From contig NZ_LZZW01000033.1 of NCBI RefSeq assembly GCF_014170375.1, positions 62,001 to 126,000 of the forward strand: a stretch of DNA of 64,000 bases, given 5' to 3'. Under the pieces are notes generated by a model. The model was not told the origin of the DNA. It made no database searches and saw only the letters and a program-made list of their open reading frames with translations. The DNA is from Variovorax sp. UMC13 (GTDB lineage: Bacteria > Pseudomonadota > Gammaproteobacteria > Burkholderiales > Burkholderiaceae_C). A program made the position numbers and the translations under genes. This document shows, piece after piece, positions 41,445 through 51,137 of the stretch (position 1 is its first letter; every line of letters starts with the position of its first letter).

Positions 41445-42385
41445 GAGAAATCTCTCGCAGCTTTCTTCAATCCTACAGCAAGGGATATCGGTGGCCTCCA
41501 CTGGAGGGTAGTGCAAGTTTTCTCGATATCGACTTGCAGCGATCCGCAAAGACGTCGTGCGACCTCTCGTTTTCCTACTAGTGCAGCCCCCCATTCCAAC
41601 AATGCTGCCGGCAAAGGAATCAATCGCGTTTTGCAGCCCAGAGCAACTCCCATGTAGCGGAGTAGTTGCGTTGTAGAGACATCTTCGCCATCAGAGACTA
41701 GGAAAATTTGTCCGCTCGCTGCAGGGTGCTGAACACAAACGACGAGAAGATCTACCAAGTTGTCTAAGGCGACAAGGCTACGACGATTCTTGATGGCACC
41801 CAAAGGCAATGGTACCCCTCGGCTAAGCCATCTCATCATGGCCGCGAAATTGGCCTTCACCCCAGGCCCGTAGACCAACGGTGGTCGCACGATCACAAGC
41901 TCCATTCCGGAACTTAAGGCGAGTTCGCGTAAGGCATTTTCCGCTTCGAGCTTAGAAACGCCGTAGGGGTCGGAAGGCGAAGGAACATCGTCCGAATGAA
42001 ATGGACGACCTTCTACAGTCGATTCACCATGTACTTTGATCGAACTGACAAAAATGAACCTCTTCACTCCAAAAGCTGCTGCTTGCCGTGCCAGACGCAT
42101 AGTGCCATCGACATTAACCCGTCGAAATTCTGCCAGTGGATCCGATGTCACCTCATTCAACACATGAACGCGTGCTGCCGTGTGAACAACTACGTCAACT
42201 CCGGCTAGCAAGATAGACCAATCAGCGGAGTCCGCCAGATCTCCTACCGAAATCCATTTCTCATTTTTCCTTGAAACCTCTAACGTCCTCACACTTCCCA
42301 CGGCGCTAATTCCTGGCTGTCCTTCGAATCGGCGCCAAACTGTGTTGCCAACAAATCCGTTAGCTCCGGTGATCAATATCTTCAT
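41441..42385 (-). CDS. NAD-dependent epimerase/reductase, WbpV/WreQ type
   Basis: A 314-residue extended SDR with MKILITGANGFVG, VVHTAARVHVLNE, FVSSIKVHGEST, DPYGVSKLEAENAL (YxxxK) and VRPPLVYGPGVKANF. The phrase HTAARVHV..E and the SSIKV strand are typical of the WbpV group found with short or WbpL-type initiating transferases. Members reduce the 4-keto group of UDP-4-keto-6-deoxy-GlcNAc to give UDP-QuiNAc or UDP-FucNAc. A 4-epimerase role is the main alternative. It overlaps both neighbours by 4 bp. Confidence 0.85.
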   Translation of the reverse strand: MKILITGANGFVGNTVWRRFEGQPGISAVGSVRTLEVSRKNEKWISVGDLADSADWSILLAGVDVVVHTAARVHVLNEVTSDPLAEFRRVNVDGTMRLARQAAAFGVKRFIFVSSIKVHGESTVEGRPFHSDDVPSPSDPYGVSKLEAENALRELALSSGMELVIVRPPLVYGPGVKANFAAMMRWLSRGVPLPLGAIKNRRSLVALDNLVDLLVVCVQHPAASGQIFLVSDGEDVSTTQLLRYMGVALGCKTRLIPLPAALLEWGAALVGKREVARRLCGSLQVDIEKTCTTLQWRPPISLAVGLKKAARDFS

Positions 42386-43512
42386 GTTGCAGTCACCATT
42401 TTCTCATAAAGATCTAGGTGTGCATCCACAACCCCGGTTAAATCGAAAACCTCCTCAGCCAATTTTCTTCCAGCAATGCCCATCTTCTCACGAACGTCCG
42501 GAGCATTGATAAGAATCTCCAAGGCGCTAGCCAGAGCCGCGGCGTCCCTCACTGGTACTAACAAACCCGTGATACCTGACAAAATAGCATCCCTGCAGCC
42601 AGGGACATCGGTCGTAATCACCGGCCGCCCACACGCAGCAGCTTCAATAAGAACCTTAGGCAAGCCCTCTCTATAAGAGGGAAGCACAACAACGCTGGCT
42701 TCTATAAGCACGGAAGCCATGTCGGGGCGATGCCCCCATAGCTCCACGATTCCATCTCTAGCGATTTTTTCCAAATCATCCGAATCAAGGCTTGTCGGAT
42801 TTGCCTCATCGACGGACCCGACCAGCACAAATCGCGCCAAAACCCCTTTAGAGTGGACGATTCGTGCCGCCTCAACAAATTCTGAAACCCCTTTATCAAA
42901 GAGCAAGCGGGCCGCCATCATGATGACAGGAATCCCAGTCGGCAGCGGCATTGAACGATACCTAACCAAATCAACCCCAGAACCGCGAATCAGGAGAGCT
43001 CGATCAGAGTTCAGTCCAGAAAATTCACAAAGAATTTCTTTGTCATTCTCATTTTGGAATATCACCCTAAGCCGTCGATTTGACAACACAAATCTATAAA
43101 TCTGTGCAATCAGCCACCTCCGAATTTGAGCACCTAAGCCTCGCGCTGTAAACACGTACCCTAGCCCAGATATTGCAGCGACCACACCAGGCACATTTAC
43201 CAATCGCGCTGCAACACCCCCCAGGAGCACAGGCTTTATCGTTACAAGATGAATAACATCTGGGCGAATCGCACGAAACAAAAAAACCATCTCATACAGA
43301 GAGCGTATAGCATTGATAATAGCCGCTCCATTTCGCTTCAAAATCAGCTCATGAACAATCAAGCCATTCTCACGAAACTCCTCGGCCCTATCCGTCAATG
43401 CAGTCGCAATATGGACCTCATAGCCACTCTTTTTCGCCGCCAAAGCAATTGGCATCCTATGCGACGCAAAAAACCAATCAACATTCACGACAAATAATAG
43501 TATTTTTGACAT
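42382..43512 (-). CDS. Glycosyltransferase family 4 protein
   Basis: A 376-residue GT-B enzyme. The N-terminal acceptor domain has HRMPIALAAKKSGYEVHIAT and RPDVIHLVTIKPVLLGGVAAR; the C-terminal donor domain has IMMAARLLFDKGVSEFVEAA and the EX7E motif in SYREGLPKVLIEAAACGRPVI. It resembles the WbpT/PglA-like enzymes that add the second sugar to undecaprenyl-diphospho-sugar, consistent with its overlap with the WbpV-type gene. Donor specificity cannot be read from sequence. Codon use is more A+T-rich than in the flanks. Confidence 0.88.
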   Translation of the reverse strand: MSKILLFVVNVDWFFASHRMPIALAAKKSGYEVHIATALTDRAEEFRENGLIVHELILKRNGAAIINAIRSLYEMVFLFRAIRPDVIHLVTIKPVLLGGVAARLVNVPGVVAAISGLGYVFTARGLGAQIRRWLIAQIYRFVLSNRRLRVIFQNENDKEILCEFSGLNSDRALLIRGSGVDLVRYRSMPLPTGIPVIMMAARLLFDKGVSEFVEAARIVHSKGVLARFVLVGSVDEANPTSLDSDDLEKIARDGIVELWGHRPDMASVLIEASVVVLPSYREGLPKVLIEAAACGRPVITTDVPGCRDAILSGITGLLVPVRDAAALASALEILINAPDVREKMGIAGRKLAEEVFDLTGVVDAHLDLYEKMVTAT

Positions 43513-43680
43513 ATCTATTGCGATATATTGAACTTAAATTTCAGCAACAAATCGAAAAAAATCTGCTTTTTTTAGCCATTCGAAATAAAAATAAAAATCA
43601 AACGGTGATTTATCTGAGCAATATTTTTATGTCGACTCAATGTTTAGCCACCACCTTTAAATCAAAAATCTACGTAAATC

Positions 43681-45660
43681 TCATCGCGTTGCGCGATCAC
43701 CAGGAATTTGCTCCGTCAACCAAGCCTGGAACATCAATACGCACCAAAGCTGGTGATGCCAATTACGCTGCCCACTCAAATGCTCTGCCCATTTTCTCCG
43801 CACGAGAGTTGAGTTTAAGTAGCCTTCTCGTTTGAGACGTGATTCACTCAGTAGGTTCTCCGCCCAAGCGCGTAAAGGGCCACGCAACCAACTGTCAATT
43901 GGAACGCTAAATCCTTTCTTAGGTCGTTCAATCAAACTCCTAGGCACATGACGAAAAAGCACTTGACGCAACACCCATTTAGGCGTCCTAGTCTTGCCTT
44001 CCAATCTCACCTTGTATTCCATTGGCAACTGCCATGCAAATTCCACAATACGATGATCGAGAAATGGGACACGTGTTTCAAGGCTCACTCCCATAGCAGC
44101 GCGATCGACCTTCGTCAAAATATCATCTGGAAGATAAGTCTGCAGGTCCAGCGCCATCATTCGTTCAACATCCGTCAAGCCGGTTAAATCCAACATTGGA
44201 TCGTTAAACGCCGTTTTTGGCTCCCCCCCCCCCAGCACCACTTCGGCAGGATTAGACCAATAGGAAACCATAGATCGGTAGAGTTCAGCTGGAGACCCTG
44301 CCGCCATAACACCCGCACCTTTATGCAATTTGTCTCCCACATTTGGCCATCGGCCCGCAAGCGGGGTTGAGGCCGCAAGGCGGTTTAGACGATCAGGCGA
44401 CACACTTGTAAGCCCTTTGGCCAGCCCCCGTCGTAGCGGTAGAGGAAGCATTGACAGGCGACGCCATAATTTTGCCGTAAAAGCATAGCGGTTATAGCCG
44501 CAAAATAATTCGTCTCCCCCATCACCTGATAGCGACACAGCGACATGCTGACGAGCCAGCTGGCTAACTAAAAACGTTGGAATCTGCGAAGAATCGGCAA
44601 ATGGCTCGCAATAGAGACTAGGGAGACGGGGAATAACAGCTAATGCTTGCTCTGGCGTGACATACATTTCCGTGTGCTCAGTGCCAAGATGCTTGGCCAC
44701 GGCTTGAGCATGCTCAGCCTCGTTATAAGCTGCGTCGTGGAAACCCACGGAAAAAGTCTTAGTTGGACGATTTGACTGCGATTGCATTAACGCAACCACG
44801 GCTGATGAATCGATTCCGCCTGAGAGAAACGCTCCGAGCGGCACGTCAGCCATCATTTGTTGTCGAACCGCGCTTTTAAGCAGAACCTCTAGTTCATCGA
44901 CAGCGTCTTCAGCGCTACCTTTGAAGCGGTTAGAAATGCCTCTTTGCGCAGCCTCTACATTCGACCAATACTGTTGAATGAGGGGCTCCGTAGCAGTCTG
45001 TGACACTGTTAGCAAGGTGCCGGGCAGCATCTTGCAAATTCCCGAATAAATGGAATGAGCGCCGCCGATGTTGTTGTGTCGCATGAACAAGCAAAGCGCG
45101 TCGCGACTAATTTCCGCTTTAAAAGCAGGATGCGCTCGCAATGCTTTGAGCTCTGACCCAAACAAAAATACAGCACTCCGCCCACTACCTTGCCAACCGT
45201 AGTAAAGCGGTTTTTCACCTAACCGATCGCGTGCAAGCGTCAGTTGTCGTAACTGCCTGTCCCAAACCGCAAAGGCGAACATACCGATAGCACGTTCGAG
45301 CGTTATGCGGATTCCCCAATGATCGAAACCTGCTAGAAGGGTTTCAGTATCAGAATGTCCCCGCCAGACGGGAACGTCCCCACGCTTGGCGAGTTCAGCA
45401 CGCAAACCCAAATGATTGTAGATCTCACCATTGAATGAGATTACGAACCGCCCTGACGCAGAAATCATAGGCTGTGCGCCGGCGGAAGACAGCTCAACAA
45501 TCGACAAGCGACGATGTCCGAGTCCGATTGCAGCCTCCCTGTCGAGCCACTGCCCATCGGCATCAGGTCCTCTATTGGCAATCGAATCCGTCATCGCCTT
45601 AAGACGCTGTCCCTCATTACCTAACCATTCACCACCTAAAAAACCCGCAAATCCGCACAT
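43681..45660 (-). CDS. asnB: AsnB-type glutamine amidotransferase, WbpS-like
   Basis: A 659-residue glutamine-dependent asparagine-synthetase homologue. MCGFAGFLGG places the nucleophile Cys at residue 2 after Met removal; RRLSIVELSSAGAQPM, ISFNGEIYNH and GHSDTETLL form the glutaminase; FLSGGIDSSAVVAL near 279-290 is the ATP pyrophosphatase loop; GGDELFCGYNRY and TYLPDDILTKVDRAAMGVSLE follow. In polysaccharide loci such enzymes (WbpS, WbqG) convert uronic acids to uronamides. An 11-G tract lies at codons 476-479. Start ATG 45660. Confidence 0.92.
   Translation of the reverse strand: MCGFAGFLGGEWLGNEGQRLKAMTDSIANRGPDADGQWLDREAAIGLGHRRLSIVELSSAGAQPMISASGRFVISFNGEIYNHLGLRAELAKRGDVPVWRGHSDTETLLAGFDHWGIRITLERAIGMFAFAVWDRQLRQLTLARDRLGEKPLYYGWQGSGRSAVFLFGSELKALRAHPAFKAEISRDALCLFMRHNNIGGAHSIYSGICKMLPGTLLTVSQTATEPLIQQYWSNVEAAQRGISNRFKGSAEDAVDELEVLLKSAVRQQMMADVPLGAFLSGGIDSSAVVALMQSQSNRPTKTFSVGFHDAAYNEAEHAQAVAKHLGTEHTEMYVTPEQALAVIPRLPSLYCEPFADSSQIPTFLVSQLARQHVAVSLSGDGGDELFCGYNRYAFTAKLWRRLSMLPLPLRRGLAKGLTSVSPDRLNRLAASTPLAGRWPNVGDKLHKGAGVMAAGSPAELYRSMVSYWSNPAEVVLGGGEPKTAFNDPMLDLTGLTDVERMMALDLQTYLPDDILTKVDRAAMGVSLETRVPFLDHRIVEFAWQLPMEYKVRLEGKTRTPKWVLRQVLFRHVPRSLIERPKKGFSVPIDSWLRGPLRAWAENLLSESRLKREGYLNSTLVRRKWAEHLSGQRNWHHQLWCVLMFQAWLTEQIPGDRATR
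44223..44233. repeat. Poly-G/C tract (11) inside asnB
   Basis: Eleven consecutive C on + (G in the coding strand), spelling the Gly-Gly-Gly in VVLGGGEPKT. It is in frame as sequenced. This is the longest homopolymer noticed in the window and sits in an otherwise A+T-rich gene. Confidence 0.85.
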
Positions 45661-45783
45661 ATCAGAAACCTTTTTCAACCTCACATGACAATGCTGTTCG
45701 CAGATTTCAACACGCGTCCCGTACAGCAACGGCGAAACGGGAATAATTCGAGTTAAACCGCAGATCTCAAAGCGTGTACCGAC

Positions 45784-46923
45784 CTACTGCTCCACACACG
45801 ACTTCCAAATATCGTGATAACGTTCGCACATGATATTTAATTCAAAGTTATTCATAATGTGTGCGCGGCAGGCTAGTTTCTGCTCTTGCCATTTCAATCC
45901 CCCACGACTAAAACTGAAGTGGGCTTTCTCCAATCCTGCAGCCAAAGCATTTCTATCTTGAGGCACGACAACCCAGCCATGATCTCTAACAATAACAGCG
46001 GCGTCACCGACATCAGTAGTAACACATGGAGTGCCGCAAGCCATCGCCTCCGCAAGAACATTCGGAAATGCCTCGCCCAAACTGGATAGGACATGAACAT
46101 CAATTGCATTCATTACCGCTGGAATATCAGCACGCGGTCCCATAAGTATTATGCGATCGGCAATGCCCGCCTCTCTAATCCAAGCGCGCAATACGTCATT
46201 CTCTTCACTCATTCCCACCCCAACGAGTAAACAGGAAAATTGAATACCGCAACGCTTCAATTGGCCTAAAGCGTCCAACAAATTTCGATGATCCTTTTGC
46301 GGATCAAATCTTGCGACCATACCGATCACAAACACATCGTCCGCCAATCCGATCTCAGCACGAAGACTGGCTCGGCCCACCAGATCAACATCAAATCGTG
46401 CCATGTTGTAACCATTGGGAATATAAACGAATTTATCAAAACAATAGCCCATAGCCTGATGTACAGCGGTTGCTTGCAACGAGCAACTGACAATTATTTT
46501 AGGCACCCAGCGGGAAAGATACATGCATAGGCGCGCGATCGCTAGAGTGGTGCGACTATTGTGCTGCGGATCTAAATTGGCGTGCCTGATTCCCCAAGCG
46601 ACAGCCCGAATTCCCGAAAATCTCGCTATTAGCCCACCGATCAAATCAGCGTGATACATCCAAGTCTGAACAACATCAGGCTTAATTTGACGAAAAATCT
46701 GATACAGCTTGATCAGGCCCGAAAACACAATCTTTCCACGCGGGAAATTTAATGCGTAAACCTTTGCACCGACTGCCTCAAGGCGTTCCGAATAAATACC
46801 CCGATCAGTGAGAGAAACGACAAAGTGAAGGTAACCACTCCCCTTGTCATTTTCTATCAAACGAAAAAGCACGGCCTCAGCACCGCCGTTATTTAGACCA
46901 GTAATGACATGAAGTACATTCAT
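45784..46923 (-). CDS. Glycosyltransferase family 4 protein
   Basis: A 379-residue GT-B enzyme: VLHVITGLNNGGAEAVLFRL (the GGAE acceptor loop), KPDVVQTWMYHADLIGGLIAR, YIPNGYN, IGMVARFDPQKDHRNLLDAL and the EX7E motif in SSLGEAFPNVLAEAMACGTPCV. Start taken at ATG 46923 because MNVLHVI aligns with the family; ATG 46932 is also possible. It probably adds one of the inner repeat sugars. The gap to asnB is 123 bp. Confidence 0.88.
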   Translation of the reverse strand: MNVLHVITGLNNGGAEAVLFRLIENDKGSGYLHFVVSLTDRGIYSERLEAVGAKVYALNFPRGKIVFSGLIKLYQIFRQIKPDVVQTWMYHADLIGGLIARFSGIRAVAWGIRHANLDPQHNSRTTLAIARLCMYLSRWVPKIIVSCSLQATAVHQAMGYCFDKFVYIPNGYNMARFDVDLVGRASLRAEIGLADDVFVIGMVARFDPQKDHRNLLDALGQLKRCGIQFSCLLVGVGMSEENDVLRAWIREAGIADRIILMGPRADIPAVMNAIDVHVLSSLGEAFPNVLAEAMACGTPCVTTDVGDAAVIVRDHGWVVVPQDRNALAAGLEKAHFSFSRGGLKWQEQKLACRAHIMNNFELNIMCERYHDIWKSCVEQ

Positions 46924-46982
46924 TTTTACCAACCAAAACCCCAGTCACAACCAGAACACTGCAAAAAGATGTGAAAAGTTCT

Positions 46983-48353
46983 TCATAGACTCCATCGAAC
47001 ACGATGGAAAAATCGGCCTATGACTATATAAGAATAAAGCATCAATACAAAGAAAATCGACAGTGAAATTGTCGAAGGAATAAAAAGCATCATTTGCTGC
47101 AAAACAAGCAGCGCAAGATAGGGCACAACCAAATATGCCTCATCGCCGCGAAGTAGAATCCAAACCCTGTGCATTACCGAATACAAGAAGAATCTCATTG
47201 CCCCAAAAAAGAAACCTCCAACCAACGGAAATAGATACGCAGACACGCCGGTATAGTATGGCGGAATGATGCAATCAGCTTCTCTGCCGACCAAATTTCT
47301 AGTATTAATACAAGAAAATCTTAACCCATCACTTACCAATTGATAACTTAAACTCTCGAGACCGAAAGACGACAATATTCCGCTTGGGAAAATCCCAAAA
47401 ATCGAAAGAAGAACATCATTTGCCAAAAAAGGGCCGGTTGTAAAAAAGTTATTGACGCCCGCATCAATCGAAAAAAGTAAATGTGAAAACGGATCGAGGA
47501 CACCAGCTTCTTGAGACGCGGTAGAAAATTCGATGCGAGTACCGGAATATAGAAATCCAGAAACAGCAGCAACAAACTCTTTGCCGAAAAGAAAAACAAG
47601 AAATGAGAAAGCAAAGAGCAGTGAAATAATCACCCAAGACTTCAATGAGGTTTTCGACCGCCCGTAAGCAAAATATATCAACAATGGCGTTACAAAAGTC
47701 TCAAACAAGGCAAATCGCGACACTGTAGTTAGGTACGCCAGCACGCCAATTACAAAGAAAAGAAAAAACGAGGATTTTAGGTTTTTCTTTTTTGCAACAA
47801 TAAATGGGAATGCTGCAATGCCATACAGACCGATGATTGTAAAACGCTTAAGAAAGAGAAAGCCTTCAAGTCCATCAAATTCTGAAAAGTCGCCTCCTCG
47901 TGAGGCACTTGCACTGGTTAGTGCTCGCTCAAACCCCACTGCCGAGAAATAGAAAGAGGCACCCAGAACGGAAAATATCAATAAGAAGTAAAAAAATCCC
48001 AATGGGTTAATATTTATTCTTTTTGATTTCTCCACGAAAGATTTCGCAGCTGCCGATGAGAATCTTTTCAGGAAAAAAAATCCAACAAATGCTCCGAACG
48101 CATATGCCGCAATGTGAAGCAATGAGATTGAGCTAATATTTTCCAGATCATTGCGATAAAACTCGTACTGCTGAGGAATTTTAACAATTCCCAAGAATAA
48201 GAATAACGGAAAAATTCCGATCCCAAGGACATAAAAATATTCAATCGACAGGAATACTGGCCAAAAATTGGAGCGACGAAAAATTCTAAGGAAAACCCCC
48301 CCCATTACCAGCAAGTAGAAAATGGGACAAATGATGCCGAGAAAATAGTTCAC
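46983..48353 (-). CDS. wzy: O-antigen/capsule repeat polymerase Wzy
   Basis: A 456-residue protein with about eleven membrane helices, a large central loop (residues about 255-330) and the very A+T-rich codon use typical of Wzy. No strong motif exists in this family; identification rests on topology, position among glycosyltransferases and Wzx, and the lack of any other candidate. The start is GTG 48353, 1 bp after the stop of the upstream gene. An 8-G tract covers codons 17-20, so slippage there would remove almost the whole protein. Confidence 0.8.
   Translation of the reverse strand: MNYFLGIICPIFYLLVMGGVFLRIFRRSNFWPVFLSIEYFYVLGIGIFPLFLFLGIVKIPQQYEFYRNDLENISSISLLHIAAYAFGAFVGFFFLKRFSSAAAKSFVEKSKRININPLGFFYFLLIFSVLGASFYFSAVGFERALTSASASRGGDFSEFDGLEGFLFLKRFTIIGLYGIAAFPFIVAKKKNLKSSFFLFFVIGVLAYLTTVSRFALFETFVTPLLIYFAYGRSKTSLKSWVIISLLFAFSFLVFLFGKEFVAAVSGFLYSGTRIEFSTASQEAGVLDPFSHLLFSIDAGVNNFFTTGPFLANDVLLSIFGIFPSGILSSFGLESLSYQLVSDGLRFSCINTRNLVGREADCIIPPYYTGVSAYLFPLVGGFFFGAMRFFLYSVMHRVWILLRGDEAYLVVPYLALLVLQQMMLFIPSTISLSIFFVLMLYSYIVIGRFFHRVRWSL
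48296..48303. repeat. Poly-G/C tract (8) near the wzy start
   Basis: Eight consecutive C on + (G in the coding strand) at wzy codons 17-20, in frame as sequenced. The surrounding gene is A+T-rich, so the run stands out. Confidence 0.75.
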
Positions 48354-48354
48354 G

Positions 48355-49599
48355 CTACGTCAATGAAAATAAACTATCGATAAGTTTGCTGCAGCCCATC
48401 TCACGCTCTACAAATATCTTTGAATCTTGACTCAAATTTCTTCGAAAAGAATCATTCTCAAGTTTTACAAGTGCGTCAAAAACATCACTCGCATTTTCTG
48501 CAGAAAGAATAGGATTTTTATAAGGAAAAACACCCAATTCCATTGCCTTGTTTACGTTTGCAATTAATGGCCGCCCCAAGAATAAAGCGTAGGCTCCAAT
48601 CGCCCCCATCCAATGAGCGCCAACCTGATCAAAGCAGATGTCTGATTTTAAATAAAGATCAATAAGCTTGTTAAATGGCATTTCCTTATGCCAAACTACA
48701 ATTTCATTAATCCCGAGATCTCGGCACAACTGTTTTGCATGCAGAACATCTTCGCCCTTCTCTACGAAGTGCACTTCAATTCTTTTGTTTCTTTTCCAGT
48801 ACTCGGCGATTCCCTGAATCATTATATCGTTTCCCTTTGAATACTCTCGATTTCCATCAGGGAACGTTTTGTATAAGAACCTAACGCCGGAGAACAGGAT
48901 TATTTTACTTTCCGGCTCTTTAATTTCTCTCGACACACCTGCCAATGGCTCGAAAGAAACGTCGTAGCGCTCCCAAACACTCTTACCTTCTGCCCTAAGT
49001 TGCCCTACGACTTCATCACCAGAAATATTAAATCCGTGAGGGAAATAAATTACGGCATCTGAAGAAGAGAATCCGGCGTATTGCTGCTTTACAGCCTTCT
49101 CTATTAATCTTCCAGCGAATGCTGAAGGCAGAAAATTAAATATCGATCTATTTTTAAAGGAATTCGATAGGTTTTTAGCATTCCCCCTATTGGCCCATAC
49201 ATCCAAGTCAGACCCGTGAGACAACGCCACAACTTTTCCTTCTGTCTTAAGCCACGGTGCCAAAGAAACAAAAAAGCCGTTTAGAAAAAAGCACGAGATT
49301 GCTTTCTTCGTCCGCGACCTAATATTCTTCATGACTCTTTTCGCGTGCAGCCTAGAGAAATACGGCAACATCATTTGAGTCGGCATTTTTAGCTCAACGA
49401 CCCAATTTGGGTACGGGTATCCAAGGCCAGCATAATGATTTTCCGGCCTTGAAAGAGCATCAGTGGGAGGCGCATCAACAAAGTAGAGGACATCGTAGCC
49501 GCGCCGTCTCAGTTCCCAGGCGTACATCATCGGCATAGCATTCATAGAACCCATGAAAACTATGACGCCACTCTTATCAATTTTTATTTTTTTTCTCAT
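48355..49599 (-). CDS. Putative glycosyltransferase, GT-B like
   Basis: A 414-residue protein with a Rossmann-like start (GVIVFMGSMNAMPMMYAWELRRRGYDVLYF), then VVALSHGSDLDVW, YFPHGFNISGDEV, SKIILFSGVRFLY for the donor domain entry, and SDICFDQVGAHWMGAIGAYALFLGRPLIAN where the nucleotide-sugar helix would be. No classical EX7E is visible. The layout suggests a GT-B transferase distantly related to GT4, and the position between wzx and wzy supports a role in repeat assembly. Codon use is A+T-rich, as in wzy. Confidence 0.65.
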   Translation of the reverse strand: MRKKIKIDKSGVIVFMGSMNAMPMMYAWELRRRGYDVLYFVDAPPTDALSRPENHYAGLGYPYPNWVVELKMPTQMMLPYFSRLHAKRVMKNIRSRTKKAISCFFLNGFFVSLAPWLKTEGKVVALSHGSDLDVWANRGNAKNLSNSFKNRSIFNFLPSAFAGRLIEKAVKQQYAGFSSSDAVIYFPHGFNISGDEVVGQLRAEGKSVWERYDVSFEPLAGVSREIKEPESKIILFSGVRFLYKTFPDGNREYSKGNDIMIQGIAEYWKRNKRIEVHFVEKGEDVLHAKQLCRDLGINEIVVWHKEMPFNKLIDLYLKSDICFDQVGAHWMGAIGAYALFLGRPLIANVNKAMELGVFPYKNPILSAENASDVFDALVKLENDSFRRNLSQDSKIFVEREMGCSKLIDSLFSLT

Positions 49600-49607
49600 T
49601 TGGCTTG

Positions 49608-51137
49608 TCAGCTATTTTTTAGCAGAAAATTACGGGCACGCTTACGCAATGAACTTGAAGCAGAAATGCTTGTCAAGCATAACAGTGCGCCGGAAAATAA
49701 GATCAAGACTAGGGCGACTTGCCGCTCTTGGGGCCAAGAAATTAGGATGAACAAAAGGCTAGCAACCAGGGTACCGAAAATGGCAATGCCACCCAAGTCG
49801 TGAAGCAACCATTGCCAATGCAGGCCAGACCTAAATCGTCGATGCACGAATGGAATCCAAATAAGAAAATACGTCGCGTTGACACACAACCAGGCATAGC
49901 CAGCGCCAATTGCACCATGTCGCCATACGGCCCATATCATGGATGGAATTAGGAAGACTACAAACAATATATTGCCAACGAGATGCAACCTCAGATCGCC
50001 TTTGGCAAATTGTAAATAGTAGGGTAACGCACTTAGAGCCAGGAATCCGTACCCTATTGCATACAATCGCAGCACCGGCGCAGCCTGCATTGCCGCATGA
50101 GAATCACCTGTCCAAACCCAAAGTACTTGTTCAGCGAAAAATGCAAGCACCAAACAAGCGGGTAAAGCAATCGCTGCAACCAATTGCGTCGCGTTGCGAT
50201 ACAGTCTAATCAATCCCATTTCATCACCTTCCGCGTGCAGTCGAGCCATTCGAGGCAACAATGCACTGCTGATCGGATTGGTGATCATCATGACTCCACT
50301 TGCAGCCAATACGGCCAGAGTGAAATAACCATAGTCCGCTAGTGGTAGGATTTTTGACAGTACAAGTTTGTCTGCTTGAGTGACAAAAATCCAAATAGAC
50401 GATGTAAAAGCGATCGTTAGCGAGAATCGGATAAGCGGCTTGAGAGGTTTCATCAGCAGCGTCGGAGTCCATCCAAGCCGTTCGCGTTTGGGAAACAAGG
50501 GAAACGAGCGATGCGCATGAGAGGCCAGGCCACACAATTCAAACATGGCCACCAGCAGTTGGTAAGTAAAAAAAACTGCAGGTGAATTTCCGACCCAAAT
50601 CAGAACGGGAAGCACAAAAACGAATCTAAACGTTGCAATTAGAGCGTTAAAACCGCCTAGCCACACCAACTCTTCAGAGCCTGTTATACACCCTCTATAT
50701 AGGCCCGCGATCCAACGAAATGCAATCCCCACAGCCATCAACTGCAACGCCAACTCCACTTGTGCAACTGAGAGGGTCTTTACATTAAGCCAATTATTCG
50801 CAATCCACTCCGAAAGTCCCACCATTGCCCCACCTCCAAGCAATGCGATCCCCAGAAATATAATCTGCAGCGCACGCAGCAATCGGCGATAGCTCAATGC
50901 ATTGGTCGCTCCACCTTTGAAACGCGCGGTCTCTCGAGCAACCATTGGGGTCAAACCCATATCCAAAAGTCCGAACCACGCTTGCAACGTCGTGAAAAAG
51001 CCCACTAGCCCATACGCCTCGGGCCCCATATACTTTAGGTATACCGGAAGAATCAGAATTCCAATGAGCGTTACGTATATTTGCGACGCGTAGCTCGCCA
51101 ATATATTTCTCTTGAATGACACGGGTTTATCCTGCAT
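49608..51137 (-). CDS. wzx: Polysaccharide repeat flippase Wzx
   Basis: A 509-residue protein with 12-14 membrane helices and the polysaccharide-synthase (MATE/MVF) start FKRNILASYASQIYVTLIGILILPVYLKYMGPEAYGLVGFF. Middle segments such as FVTQADKLVLSKILPLADYGYFTLA match the same family. It moves lipid-linked repeats across the inner membrane. ATG 51137 overlaps the acyltransferase stop by 11 bp, so translation is probably coupled. Confidence 0.92.
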   Translation of the reverse strand: MQDKPVSFKRNILASYASQIYVTLIGILILPVYLKYMGPEAYGLVGFFTTLQAWFGLLDMGLTPMVARETARFKGGATNALSYRRLLRALQIIFLGIALLGGGAMVGLSEWIANNWLNVKTLSVAQVELALQLMAVGIAFRWIAGLYRGCITGSEELVWLGGFNALIATFRFVFVLPVLIWVGNSPAVFFTYQLLVAMFELCGLASHAHRSFPLFPKRERLGWTPTLLMKPLKPLIRFSLTIAFTSSIWIFVTQADKLVLSKILPLADYGYFTLAVLAASGVMMITNPISSALLPRMARLHAEGDEMGLIRLYRNATQLVAAIALPACLVLAFFAEQVLWVWTGDSHAAMQAAPVLRLYAIGYGFLALSALPYYLQFAKGDLRLHLVGNILFVVFLIPSMIWAVWRHGAIGAGYAWLCVNATYFLIWIPFVHRRFRSGLHWQWLLHDLGGIAIFGTLVASLLFILISWPQERQVALVLILFSGALLCLTSISASSSLRKRARNFLLKNS

